From NCBI GenBank assembly GCA_946539175.1, contig CAMNHH010000009.1, forward strand, positions 1 through 24,930: a stretch of DNA of 24,930 nt. Direction: 5' to 3'. This document shows, piece after piece, positions 1 to 7,149 of this stretch; the stretch's first letter is position 1; each line of letters starts with the position of its first letter. The translations under genes and the position numbers were made by a program. The stretch is from an uncultured Clostridia bacterium. GTDB lineage: Bacteria; Bacillota; Clostridia; Oscillospirales; Oscillospiraceae. The notes under the pieces are model-generated. The model searched no databases, was not told the DNA's origin, and saw only the letters and a list, made by a program, of their open reading frames with translations.

Positions 1-576
1 ATCCTCTGGTGGCTGCTGCGGATCTTGCTGCCCCTGTACCACTGGCCCAGCTTCCGGGGCCGGGAGAATCTGCCGGAGGGTCCCTGCGTCATCTGCGGCA
101 ACCATTCCGGCTTCGCGGACCCGCTGTGGGTCTTTCTGCTGATGAAAACCCGGATGCCGCCCTGGACCATGGCCCGGAAGAGCCTCTTTGAGAAGCCGGT
201 CTTCGGCCGCTTTCTGGCGGCCTTCCGCGCCTTCCCGGTGGACCGGGACCACGCGGACATGGCCGCCGTCAAGAAATCCCTCTCCGTGCTGAAGAACGGG
301 GAGAAGCTGCTGATCTTCCCGGAGGGAACCCGGGTGAAGAAGGGCAAGAAATCCGAGCCCAAGTCCGGAGCGGTGCTGCTGGCCCAGCGGGCCGGAGTGC
401 CCCTGGTGCCGGTGTACATCACCCGCGGCCGCAAGCCCTTCCAGCCCATCCGGGTCGTCATGGGCCGGGCCTACACCCCGGCCTACAGCTCCCGCCGCCC
501 CGACGCCGAGGAGCTGGAGCGGCACACCAGGGAACTGATGGAACGCATTTACGAGATGGGGGAAGCATCGAAATGA
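1..576 (+). CDS. plsC: 1-acyl-sn-glycerol-3-phosphate acyltransferase, 5' end missing
   Basis: The frame is open from base 1, so the gene starts outside the window and about 191 codons are visible. PlsC-family enzymes transfer an acyl group to lysophosphatidic acid at the inner face of the membrane to make phosphatidic acid. The catalytic HX4D motif is present as NHSGFAD (His at visible codon 35, Asp at 40) and the substrate-binding FPEGTR motif lies at about codons 106-111. A hydrophobic stretch (LLRILLPLY) at the visible start fits the N-terminal membrane anchor. The stop codon overlaps the start of ispH by four bases (ATGA), which suggests translational coupling. In related Clostridia a cytidylate kinase gene often lies upstream, which cannot be checked here. 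The family call is firm; the exact acyl acceptor is inferred from the family. Confidence 0.93.
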   Translation: MLWWLLRILLPLYHWPSFRGRENLPEGPCVICGNHSGFADPLWVFLLMKTRMPPWTMARKSLFEKPVFGRFLAAFRAFPVDRDHADMAAVKKSLSVLKNGEKLLIFPEGTRVKKGKKSEPKSGAVLLAQRAGVPLVPVYITRGRKPFQPIRVVMGRAYTPAYSSRRPDAEELERHTRELMERIYEMGEASK

Positions 577-2546
577 ACGTGATTGTGTCGGAAAATTCGG
601 GCTTCTGCTTCGGCGTGCAGCGGGCCGTGGACACGGTGGAGCGGACCGCCGGGGAGGGCCGCCCTGTGGTGACCCTGGGGCCAATCGTTCACAACCGCCA
701 CGTGGTGGCCCGCTTCGAGTCTTTGGGGGTCCGGGAGGCCGCCTCCGTGGAGGAGATCCCCGACGGGGCCACCGTGATCATCCGGGCCCATGGGGTGGGC
801 CGGGGCGTCTACGAGGCCCTTGCGGCCCGGGGTCTGCGGGTGGTGGACGCCACCTGCCCCTTTGTGGACCGGATCCACAAGCTGGTGCGCCGGGCGGAGG
901 AGGAGGGCCGGCAGGCCGTCATTTTCGGCTCCAGGACCCACCCGGAGGTGGTGGGCATCTCCGGCTGGTGCAGGCACCCGCTGGTGATGGAAAGCCCCGA
1001 GGAGCTGGAAAATTGGCTGCGGGAGGACCCGGCGCGGGCCCAACAGCCCCTGGCCCTGGTGGCCCAAACCACTTCAAATCAAAATTTGTGGAAAAAATTT
1101 GGAGAAATCGCAAATTTCTACTGTACAAACTGCAAAAAATTTGATACAATATGCGAAGCGACTGAAAATCGGCAAAATGCAGCTGCTGCCCTGGCCGCCA
1201 GAAGCGACGCCATGGTGGTGGTGGGCGACCGGACCAGCTCCAACACCCGGCAGCTGGCCGCCATTTGCAGAGCCCATTGCGGAAGGGTCTTTGCGGTGGA
1301 CAACGCCGCCGAGCTGGCGGATTGCGATTTTTCAGACGTTCATACCATCGGTATCACGGCAGGGGCATCGACGCCTGCGTGGATTATAAAGGAGGTCAAT
1401 CAAACCATGGATGAAATCAAAACAGTAGATACTGCTGCAACGGAGGAAAGCTTCGAGGCGCTGCTTGACGCCAGTATCAAGACTCTGAACACAGGAGATA
1501 CGGTCACAGGCACAGTCGTCGCCATCGGCACCACCGAAGTCCAGGTTGATCTTGGGACCAAGCACGCCGGTTATATCCCCTTCGATGAAGTCAGCGCTGA
1601 TCCCAACGTCAAGCCTGAGGACATCCTCCATGTGGGCGACGAGATCAAGGTCTTCGTCGTTCGCGTCAACGATCAGGAGGGCACCGTGCAGCTCAGCCGC
1701 AAGAAGCTGGACGGCATGCGGGTCTGGGACGAGCTGCAGGAAGCCGCCGACACCAAGACTCCCGTGGAAGCCAAGATCACCGAGACCAACAAGGGCGGCC
1801 TGGTGGCCAACTTCAAGGGCGTCCGGGTGTTCATCCCCGCCTCCGCTTCCGGCGTGGCCCGGGGCGGCAACCTGGAGGAGCTGAAGGGCCAGACCGTTCG
1901 CATCCGCATCACCGAGGTCAACCGCGAGCGCCGCGGCGGCCGTGTGGTGGGCTCCATCCGCGCTGTGGCCAACGAGGAGCGCAAGGCTGCCCAGGAGAAG
2001 ATCTGGTCCGAGATCGAGGTGGGCAAGAAGTACACCGGCACCGTCAAGTCTCTGACTTCCTACGGCGCCTTCGTGGATATCGGCGGCGTGGACGGCATGG
2101 TCCATGTTTCCGAGCTCAGCTGGCGGCGGATCAAGAACCCCGCCGAGGTGGTCAAGGTCGGTGACGTCATCGACGTCTTTGTCATCGGTCTGGATCCCGA
2201 GAAGCGCAAGATCTCCCTGGGCTACAAGACCGCGGAGATGAACCCCTGGAACCAGTTCACCGCCAAGTTCAACGTGGGCGACGTGGCCACCGTCAAGATC
2301 GTGAAGATGATGACCTTCGGCGCCTTTGCCGAGATCATTCCCGGCGTGGACGGCCTGATCCATATCTCCCAGATTGCAGACCGCCGCATCGGCAAGCCCG
2401 AGGACGTGCTGACCGTGGGCCAGGAAGTGGACGCCAAGATCATCGACATCGACGCGGAGAACAAGCGCATCTCCCTCTCCATCCGGGCCCTGCTGGAGCC
2501 CACCGTGGAGGAGCAGGCGCAGGCTCTGGCCGAGGACGCCGAGTAA
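573..2546 (+). CDS. ispH: IspH (HMBPP reductase) fused to four-domain S1 RNA-binding protein
   Basis: The product is 657 aa. Residues 1-278 are IspH, the [4Fe-4S] enzyme that makes IPP and DMAPP in the last MEP-pathway step. Cluster cysteines are C12 (GFCFGV), C95 (DATCPFV) and C194 (DTICEATENRQ); H40, H123, E125 (THPEVVG), QTTSN at 165-169 and the TSSNT segment at 221-225 match the active site. Residues about 305-640 hold four S1 OB-fold domains (roughly 308-375, 395-462, 484-552, 567-637), as in ribosomal protein S1-like proteins. Such fusions are known in Clostridia. Two oddities are visible. Bases 1070-1190 are strikingly AT-rich and encode an extra CTNC pair just before C194. A strong Shine-Dalgarno lies at the domain junction, in front of in-frame Met279. 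A strong hairpin terminator follows the stop. The domain calls are firm; whether the S1 half binds ribosomes in this organism is inferred. Confidence 0.96.
   Translation: MNVIVSENSGFCFGVQRAVDTVERTAGEGRPVVTLGPIVHNRHVVARFESLGVREAASVEEIPDGATVIIRAHGVGRGVYEALAARGLRVVDATCPFVDRIHKLVRRAEEEGRQAVIFGSRTHPEVVGISGWCRHPLVMESPEELENWLREDPARAQQPLALVAQTTSNQNLWKKFGEIANFYCTNCKKFDTICEATENRQNAAAALAARSDAMVVVGDRTSSNTRQLAAICRAHCGRVFAVDNAAELADCDFSDVHTIGITAGASTPAWIIKEVNQTMDEIKTVDTAATEESFEALLDASIKTLNTGDTVTGTVVAIGTTEVQVDLGTKHAGYIPFDEVSADPNVKPEDILHVGDEIKVFVVRVNDQEGTVQLSRKKLDGMRVWDELQEAADTKTPVEAKITETNKGGLVANFKGVRVFIPASASGVARGGNLEELKGQTVRIRITEVNRERRGGRVVGSIRAVANEERKAAQEKIWSEIEVGKKYTGTVKSLTSYGAFVDIGGVDGMVHVSELSWRRIKNPAEVVKVGDVIDVFVIGLDPEKRKISLGYKTAEMNPWNQFTAKFNVGDVATVKIVKMMTFGAFAEIIPGVDGLIHISQIADRRIGKPEDVLTVGQEVDAKIIDIDAENKRISLSIRALLEPTVEEQAQALAEDAE
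1389..1409 (+). promoter_or_regulatory. Internal ribosome-binding site and start for a free S1 protein
   Basis: AAAGGAGGTC spans 1388-1397, and an ATG in the ispH frame (Met279) follows at 1407, ten bases after the GGAGGT core. It sits exactly between the IspH and S1 parts and would give a 379-residue S1 protein. The same bases encode the conserved IIKEV end of IspH, so the match could be partly coincidental. Use as a start is inference. Confidence 0.5.
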
Positions 2547-2559
2547 GCCAAACAAACGC

Positions 2560-2601
2560 CGTTCCCCATGCAAGGCCTCCGCTTTGCATGGGGAACGTTT
2601 T
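2560..2601 (+). terminator. Rho-independent terminator after ispH-S1
   Basis: The arms at 2560-2573 (CGTTCCCCATGCAA) and 2584-2597 form a perfect 14-bp stem with a 10-base loop, followed by TTTT. It lies 14 bases after the stop codon. An ATG inside the stem (2568) is in frame with the next gene, but it is not a credible start. Confidence 0.88.
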
Positions 2602-2604
2602 CGA

Positions 2605-2621
2605 TTGACAATCCTTTGACA
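2605..2621 (+). promoter_or_regulatory. TTGACA-N5-TTGACA direct repeat before the beta-propeller lipoprotein
   Basis: TTGACA occurs at 2605-2610 and again at 2616-2621, an 11-base period. Neither copy has a -10 box at a proper distance before the GTG start at 2637. The spacing resembles the direct-repeat sites of OmpR-family regulators such as PhoP and WalR. Function is speculative. Confidence 0.2.
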
Positions 2622-2636
2622 CAGGGAGGTCCAGCG

Positions 2637-4409
2637 GTGAAAAAGATCGTTTGCCTGATTACAGTATGCTTCCTGCTGTCCGGGCTCTTCACGGGCTGCG
2701 GCGAAGAGAAGGCCGGGGAGCCGCTCTTTGCCCAGCGGGGCCGGACGGAGCGGGAGGACGTCGGAGACTTGACCGCGGCCAAGGACGCGGAGGCCATTCT
2801 GGAGGCCCTCTCCGCCGTGGGCCGGAGCCATGGCCCGGAATGGGAGGAGCCGGAGGCCGACGGGGCCGGGCTCCAGCTGCTGACGGACAGCCGCCGGGAC
2901 GGCGACACCGTGGTCACAGACGGCAGCTATCTCTATATGCTGGACAGCTACGGCCTGATCCTGGCCTCCGCCGCCGGCGCCGGGAGTGAGATCCTGTCCT
3001 ACACCCGGGTGGAACGGGGCGGCTCCGGCTGGTCCGAGCGGATCTATCTGGGCGAAAACCGGGTGGCCATCGTCAGCACCGTCTCCGTGGACAGCCCGGA
3101 GGGCGAGGGCTGGAAGGACAGCCCCCAGGTCCGGGTGACCCTGCTGGACAGCTCCGACCCCCGCGCACCCCAAAAGCTGGCGGAGGCGGCCGTGGACGGA
3201 GCCCTGGTGGACGCCTACTGCTATGACGGCAGCCTCTATCTGGTGACCCGGCTGAGCTTTGTGGGTCTGCCGGACCGGGAGCAGGCGGAGCAGCTGCTGC
3301 CCCGGCTCAGCGAGAACGGCAGCAGCGCCAGCCTCCGGCCCGGCGACGTGTATCTGAGCCCCGTCCCGGAGCGCACCGCCCTGAGCCTGGTGGCTGCCCT
3401 GCGGCTGGAGGATGGCAGGATTGCGGACGCCCTGGCCTTCACCGGCGGCGTGGAGGCGGTCTGCGGCGAGGGGCCGGTGCTCTGCCTGGCCCGGAGCCTC
3501 TGGACCGAGACCCCCGGCGCGTCCTACCGGGAGGAGCCCTACACCGTGCAGCCCGCCAAAAGCGCGGCCCGCACGGAGATCAAGCGCCTGGCTCTGGACG
3601 GGACCCTGCGGCTGGAGGGAGGCTGTCTTCTGGAGGGCGCCCTGCCGGACCCGGCGGCCCTGAGTCTGCAAAACAACGTACTGCGGGCAGCCACGGAGCA
3701 GGACAGCCGCAGCTACGCCGCCTACACCGACGAGAAGCACGGCTGGACCAACTACGAAAAGCTGGAGCGCAGCCACAGCAGCCTGCTCTCCCTGCTGGAC
3801 GGGAGCCTGAACGTCACCGGCTCCCTCAGTCAGCTGGGGGGCGAGGCGGGCGTCACCGCCTGCCGCTTTGTGGGCAACAACGCCTGGATGACCGCCTCCG
3901 CGGGAGACGAACGGCTCTTTACGGCGGCCCTGTCCCGGGAGGACGGCCCCGCCATGACCGGGAGCCTGCCCGCGGGGGGCGACCGGCTGCTGCTGCGGCC
4001 CTTCGGGGAAAACCTGGTGCTGGGTCTGGCGGTCTCGGACGAGGACGGAAGCTGGCAGCTGATGATGTACGACCTCTCCGACCCCGCCGAGCCCAGGCTG
4101 GCGGACAGTCTGAAGCTGAAGGACCGGGGCCCGGCTGCCGGGCTCAGCGATCCGGGGGCCGTGTTCAGCGACCCAGGCAACGCCCTGATCGGCTTCCCCG
4201 CCGCCGACGGAAAAGGGGAATACCTGCTGATCCGCTGGGCCGGCTCAAGCTTCAAGGAGAAGGGCGTTTTCGAGCTGGAGTATCTGCCCGCCGGGGCCAG
4301 AGCCATGCTGCTGGACGGCCTGCTCTATATCTGCTCACCGGGAGAGTTTTACGTCACGGATCCGGAATCCATGCGGCTTCTGGCGACGGTCTCCAACGCG
4401 GTGGGATAA
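2637..4409 (+). CDS. Lipoprotein with beta-propeller domain (Beta_propel family)
   Basis: The start is taken as GTG 2637 because GGGAGGT (2624-2630) lies six bases upstream and the product then begins with a clean lipoprotein signal: two lysines, a hydrophobic core and Cys21 in FTGC. The mature protein (590 aa in all) would be anchored to the outer face of the membrane. The body resembles the secreted beta-propeller family distantly related to WD40 (PF09826-like). It has the typical opening DTVVTDGSYLYML at about residues 89-101, then blade-like repeats such as VTLLDSSDPRAPQKLAE and ALRLEDGRIADALAF. Function of this family is unknown; binding of a protein or polysaccharide is only a guess. 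It follows the ispH-S1 terminator, so it needs its own promoter, and I see no convincing one. The next two genes follow closely and may be co-transcribed. Confidence 0.82.
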   Translation: MKKIVCLITVCFLLSGLFTGCGEEKAGEPLFAQRGRTEREDVGDLTAAKDAEAILEALSAVGRSHGPEWEEPEADGAGLQLLTDSRRDGDTVVTDGSYLYMLDSYGLILASAAGAGSEILSYTRVERGGSGWSERIYLGENRVAIVSTVSVDSPEGEGWKDSPQVRVTLLDSSDPRAPQKLAEAAVDGALVDAYCYDGSLYLVTRLSFVGLPDREQAEQLLPRLSENGSSASLRPGDVYLSPVPERTALSLVAALRLEDGRIADALAFTGGVEAVCGEGPVLCLARSLWTETPGASYREEPYTVQPAKSAARTEIKRLALDGTLRLEGGCLLEGALPDPAALSLQNNVLRAATEQDSRSYAAYTDEKHGWTNYEKLERSHSSLLSLLDGSLNVTGSLSQLGGEAGVTACRFVGNNAWMTASAGDERLFTAALSREDGPAMTGSLPAGGDRLLLRPFGENLVLGLAVSDEDGSWQLMMYDLSDPAEPRLADSLKLKDRGPAAGLSDPGAVFSDPGNALIGFPAADGKGEYLLIRWAGSSFKEKGVFELEYLPAGARAMLLDGLLYICSPGEFYVTDPESMRLLATVSNAVG

Positions 4410-4441
4410 GGCCAATCACAGGAAATAAGAGAGAAAAGCAA

Positions 4442-4660
4442 ATGGAACAATGGAAGATCGACCGCATCAACCAGCTGGCCCGGAAGGCCAGGGCCGAGGG
4501 CCTGACGCCGGAGGAAAGCGCCGAGCGGGAGGATTTGCGGAAGCAATACGTGGCCGCCGTCAAGGCCAGCCTCACCAATCATCTGGACAACACCTATCTG
4601 GTGGACGAAAAGGGGAACAAGCGCCCCCTGCCCCGGAAGGATCGAAACGGAGGAAAATGA
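4442..4660 (+). CDS. DUF896 (UPF0291, YnzC-like) protein
   Basis: This 72-residue protein matches the DUF896 family of small Firmicute proteins: INQLARKARAEGLTPEES (residues 9-26), then EREDLRKQYV and a basic, polar tail. Bacillus YnzC, the structural reference, is a short helical hairpin of unknown function, often linked to stress or SOS-type loci. The C-terminal part after about residue 45 (NHLDNTYLVDEKGNKRPL) fits longer members. The Shine-Dalgarno is poor (AGAGAGAAAAG), so initiation may depend on translation arriving from the upstream gene, which ends 32 bases earlier. The stop overlaps an ATG (4657) of the following frame. The family call is confident; no function can be given. Confidence 0.88.
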   Translation: MEQWKIDRINQLARKARAEGLTPEESAEREDLRKQYVAAVKASLTNHLDNTYLVDEKGNKRPLPRKDRNGGK

Positions 4661-4662
4661 CC

Positions 4663-5109
4663 ATGAGATATGCGAAATATGCCGCCCTGCTGCTGGCCTT
4701 GATGCTTTGCCTGGGCCTGCTGACGGCCTGCGGCGACAAGCAGCCGGAGACGGAGACCACTGCCGGCCTGACACTGCCCGTGCCGGAGCAGCCCGAGGGC
4801 AGCGGCACCGCCCCGGAGAGCGGCGCCAACGAAGGCGCTGACGAGACCCGGGCCGCCACGGAGGGCGGTCCCACCGAGACCGCGGTTCCTGCGGACCGGG
4901 ATCAGACCGAGCCTGCCCCGGCGGAAAGCGGGGAGAACCGGACCGAGACCCGGCAGAGCCCGGCGGAGAGCCAGCCTGCCCCCAGTGAGAACAGCCCGGC
5001 GGAGAGCCAGCCGGACTCCACCCAGACCGCGCCAAGCTATCATTACGATGATACGGAAGAGGACGTGAAATACGACTACAGCGACGACACCGATGAGGAT
5101 CTGGGCTGA
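4663..5109 (+). CDS. Small acidic lipoprotein with low-complexity linker
   Basis: I prefer ATG 4663 over ATG 4657: GGAGG at 4649-4653 is nine bases from 4663 but only three from 4657. The product is 148 aa with a classic lipoprotein signal ending LLTAC (Cys23). The rest has no recognisable fold. Residues about 30-125 are rich in Glu, Thr, Pro, Ala and Ser, with a near-repeat of SPAESQP at the protein level and of the corresponding DNA around 4958-5010. The tail is strongly acidic (DDTEEDVKYDYSDDTDEDLG). Such proteins are probably surface-exposed, flexible and possibly Ca2+-binding or charged spacers, but that is inference. It ends just before the ylxM promoter, in a cluster with the beta-propeller lipoprotein and DUF896. 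Confidence 0.75.
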   Translation: MRYAKYAALLLALMLCLGLLTACGDKQPETETTAGLTLPVPEQPEGSGTAPESGANEGADETRAATEGGPTETAVPADRDQTEPAPAESGENRTETRQSPAESQPAPSENSPAESQPDSTQTAPSYHYDDTEEDVKYDYSDDTDEDLG

Positions 5110-5118
5110 GCCAAGGTC

Positions 5119-5193
5119 TGTCAAATTTTTCCCCTTGACAAAGCGCCCGGTCTGTGCTATACTGTGCAGGCTGTCAATGGAAATGCTTTGACA
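5119..5193 (+). promoter_or_regulatory. Two identical TGTCAA-N10-TTGACA inverted repeats around the ylxM promoter
   Basis: The first copy has arms at 5119-5124 and 5135-5140, and its right arm is the -35 hexamer. The second has arms at 5172-5177 and 5188-5193, ending against the Shine-Dalgarno. Arms and the 10-base spacer length are identical while the spacer sequences differ. The centres lie 53 bp apart, about five helical turns. This is what a repressor operator pair would look like. The second copy could also form a 5'-terminal mRNA hairpin. Confidence 0.5.
5135..5163 (+). promoter_or_regulatory. Sigma-A type promoter for ylxM-ffh
   Basis: Perfect -35 TTGACA (5135-5140), 17-base spacer, and -10 TATACT (5158-5163) preceded by an extended TGC. 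Transcription would start near 5170, giving a leader of only about 37 bases that opens with the second inverted repeat. This is the best promoter in the window. Confidence 0.85.
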
Positions 5194-5206
5194 AGGAGGG
5201 CGCCCC

Positions 5207-5557
5207 ATGAAGCCGGACAAGCTGAACATGGCTGTGTATTTCGACGTCTACGGGGCGCTGCTCACGGAAAAACAACAGGAATGCCTCGATCTTTACTGCA
5301 ATCAGGATTACACCCTGGCCGAGATCGCGGAGCTGCAGGGCACCAGCCGCCAAAGCGTCTATGACGCCATCAGTCGGGCCCAGACCCAGCTCCGCCGGCT
5401 GGAGGAGATCACCCACAGCATCGCCAACGCCCGGCGCTGGGCGGAGATCGCCTCAGAGCTGGAGCGTCTTTCCGGCAGGCTGCGGCAGCAAGGGGCGGCG
5501 GGGATCCCGGCGGTCACGGACCGTCTGGAGGCTGTCGTCCGGGAAATGAAGGAGTAA
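5207..5557 (+). CDS. ylxM: YlxM (UPF0122) HTH protein, SRP-associated
   Basis: The product is 116 aa. Residues 20-59 form a sigma-70 region-4-like helix-turn-helix (TEKQQECLDLYCNQDYTLAE followed by SRQSVYDAISRAQ), the hallmark of the YlxM/UPF0122 family. A predicted coiled helix follows. YlxM is encoded next to ffh across Firmicutes and is reported to influence SRP GTPase activity in streptococci; the older name is putative DNA-binding protein. AAGGAGGG at 5193-5200 sits six bases before ATG 5207. The stop is two bases before the ffh start, and the ffh Shine-Dalgarno lies inside the last ylxM codons, so translation is probably coupled. Its HTH and the operator-like repeats at its own promoter make autoregulation conceivable, but nothing in the sequence proves it. 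Confidence 0.93.
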   Translation: MKPDKLNMAVYFDVYGALLTEKQQECLDLYCNQDYTLAEIAELQGTSRQSVYDAISRAQTQLRRLEEITHSIANARRWAEIASELERLSGRLRQQGAAGIPAVTDRLEAVVREMKE

Positions 5558-5559
5558 AC

Positions 5560-6924
5560 ATGGCATTTGAAGGTTTAACCGAAAAACTCTCCGGAGCCTT
5601 CCAAAAGCTGCGGAGCAAGGGTCGGCTGACCCCCAACGACGTGAAGGAGGCCATGCGGGAGATTCGCCTGGCTCTGCTGGAGGCGGACGTCAGCTATAAG
5701 GTCGTCAAGGACTTTACCAAGACCGTCACCGAGCGCTGCGTGGGCAGCGACGTGCTGGAGGGACTGAATCCCGCCCAGATGGTGGTGAAGGTGGTCAACG
5801 AGGAGCTCACGGCCCTGATGGGCAGCGAGAACCAGAAGCTGAACATGGCCTCCAACGGCCCCACCGTAGTGATGCTGGTGGGCCTGCAGGGCGCGGGCAA
5901 AACCACCAACGGCGCCAAGCTGGCGGGCTGGTTCAAGAAGACCCAGGGCAAGCGTCCCCTGCTGGTGGCCTGCGACGTGTACCGTCCTGCCGCCATCAAG
6001 CAGCTGGAGGTGGTGGGCGGCCAGCTGGACCTCCCCGTCTTCCAGATGGGTCAGGATGATCCCGTGAAGATCGCCAAGGCGGGTCTGCGCCATGCTCAGC
6101 AGCACGGCAACGACATGGTCTTTCTGGACACCGCCGGCCGTCTGCACATCGACGAGAAGCTCATGGAGGAGCTGCAGGCCATCAAGGACGAGGTGAAGCC
6201 CAACGAAATCCTGCTGGTGGTGGACGCCATGACCGGACAGGACGCGGTGAACGCGGCCCAGAGCTTTAACGAGCGGCTGGACATCGACGGCGTGATGCTC
6301 TCCAAGCTGGACGGCGACGCCAGAGGCGGCGCGGCCCTGTCCGTCAAGGCCGTCACCGGCAAGCCCATCAAGTTCATCGGCGTGGGGGAGAAGCTGGACC
6401 AGATCGAGCCCTTCCACCCCGGCCGCATGGCGGGCCGCATCCTGGGCATGGGCGACGTGCTGAGCCTCATCGAGAAGGCGGAGCAGGCCATCGACAAGAA
6501 AAAGGCCGCCGAGCTGGAGGAGCGGCTGCGGCAGAACAAATTCACCCTCACCGACTTCCTGGACCAGCTGAGCCAGCTGAAGAACATGGGGAACCTTCAG
6601 GATCTGATGGGGATGATCCCCGGCATGGGCAGCATGAAGGACCTGCAGGTGGACGAAAAGGCCCTGTCCCGGGTGGAGGCCATCATCCGGTCCATGACGC
6701 CCCAGGAGCGGGAGAACCCCGGCATCCTGGGCTCCAGCCGCAAGAAGCGCATCGCCGCCGGCAGCGGCACCAGGGTGGAGGACGTGAACAAGCTGCTCAA
6801 GCAGTTCCAGAGCATGCAGCAGATGGTGAAGCAGTTCACCGGAAAGGGCGCGGGCAAGAAGCTGCGCAAGCTGCAAAAACGAGGCGGCTTCCCGGGTATG
6901 GGCGGCTTCCCGGGACTTGGATGA
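5560..6924 (+). CDS. ffh: Signal recognition particle protein Ffh (SRP54 GTPase)
   Basis: The 454-residue length is normal for Ffh, which binds SRP RNA and signal sequences on ribosomes and docks with FtsY to target membrane proteins. The N domain covers residues 1-95. The G domain shows GLQGAGKTT (108-116), DTAGR (190-194), SKLDGDARGG (248-257, with Ser where Thr is usual) and the IGVGEKLDQIEPFHPGRM closing motif. The methionine-rich M domain runs from about 325 to 440, with the RNA-binding signature SRKKRIAAGSGT at 393-404. The tail FPGMGGFPGLG is glycine-rich. AAGGAG (5549-5554) precedes the ATG by five bases. The gene ends directly before a repeat-rich spacer without an obvious terminator. 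Confidence 0.99.
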   Translation: MAFEGLTEKLSGAFQKLRSKGRLTPNDVKEAMREIRLALLEADVSYKVVKDFTKTVTERCVGSDVLEGLNPAQMVVKVVNEELTALMGSENQKLNMASNGPTVVMLVGLQGAGKTTNGAKLAGWFKKTQGKRPLLVACDVYRPAAIKQLEVVGGQLDLPVFQMGQDDPVKIAKAGLRHAQQHGNDMVFLDTAGRLHIDEKLMEELQAIKDEVKPNEILLVVDAMTGQDAVNAAQSFNERLDIDGVMLSKLDGDARGGAALSVKAVTGKPIKFIGVGEKLDQIEPFHPGRMAGRILGMGDVLSLIEKAEQAIDKKKAAELEERLRQNKFTLTDFLDQLSQLKNMGNLQDLMGMIPGMGSMKDLQVDEKALSRVEAIIRSMTPQERENPGILGSSRKKRIAAGSGTRVEDVNKLLKQFQSMQQMVKQFTGKGAGKKLRKLQKRGGFPGMGGFPGLG

Positions 6925-6927
6925 GAT

Positions 6928-7089
6928 GAAAATGGAAAATGGAAAATGGAAAGTTTCGGTATCGTTCAAATTGCCATTTGAACGATGGAAAAGAGAAAAC
7001 AGCTTTCAATCCGTTCCTATTTCCGTTTTTCAGATGGCAATCTGAAAAACTCCTCCATTTTCAATTTTCAACTTTCAATTTTCAATTCG
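6928..7089. repeat. Spacer element: A-rich tandem tracts flanking two matched 11-4-11 hairpins
   Basis: The spacer between ffh and rpsP is AT-rich, unlike its surroundings. It opens with three tandem copies of GAAAATG-like units (6928-6952) and closes with several TTTTCAA units (about 7056-7088), roughly the reverse complement, so the ends form an imperfect inverted repeat. Between them are two perfect hairpins. The first pairs 6961-6971 with 6976-6986 around loop TGCC; the second pairs 7025-7035 with 7040-7050 around loop GGCA. The loops are reverse complements of each other. The layout resembles a small non-coding MITE-like element. No coding potential is seen. Confidence 0.6.
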
Positions 7090-7149
7090 ACCCGCACAGG
7101 GTTTCGATAAAACAAAAACATATTATTATTAAATTAAGGAGATATTACC

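Noticed and set aside
2568..2636. ATG 2568 as start of the beta-propeller lipoprotein
   Set aside because: It lies within the terminator stem and would bury the signal peptide; GTG 2637 has a good Shine-Dalgarno and gives a proper lipoprotein signal.
4958..5010. Tandem DNA repeat in the small lipoprotein as a mobile or regulatory element
   Set aside because: It is simply the coding for a repeated SPAESQP linker, common in such lipoproteins.
6928..7089. CRISPR-like repeats
   Set aside because: The units are very short, contiguous and AT-rich, with no unique spacers and no cas genes in the window.
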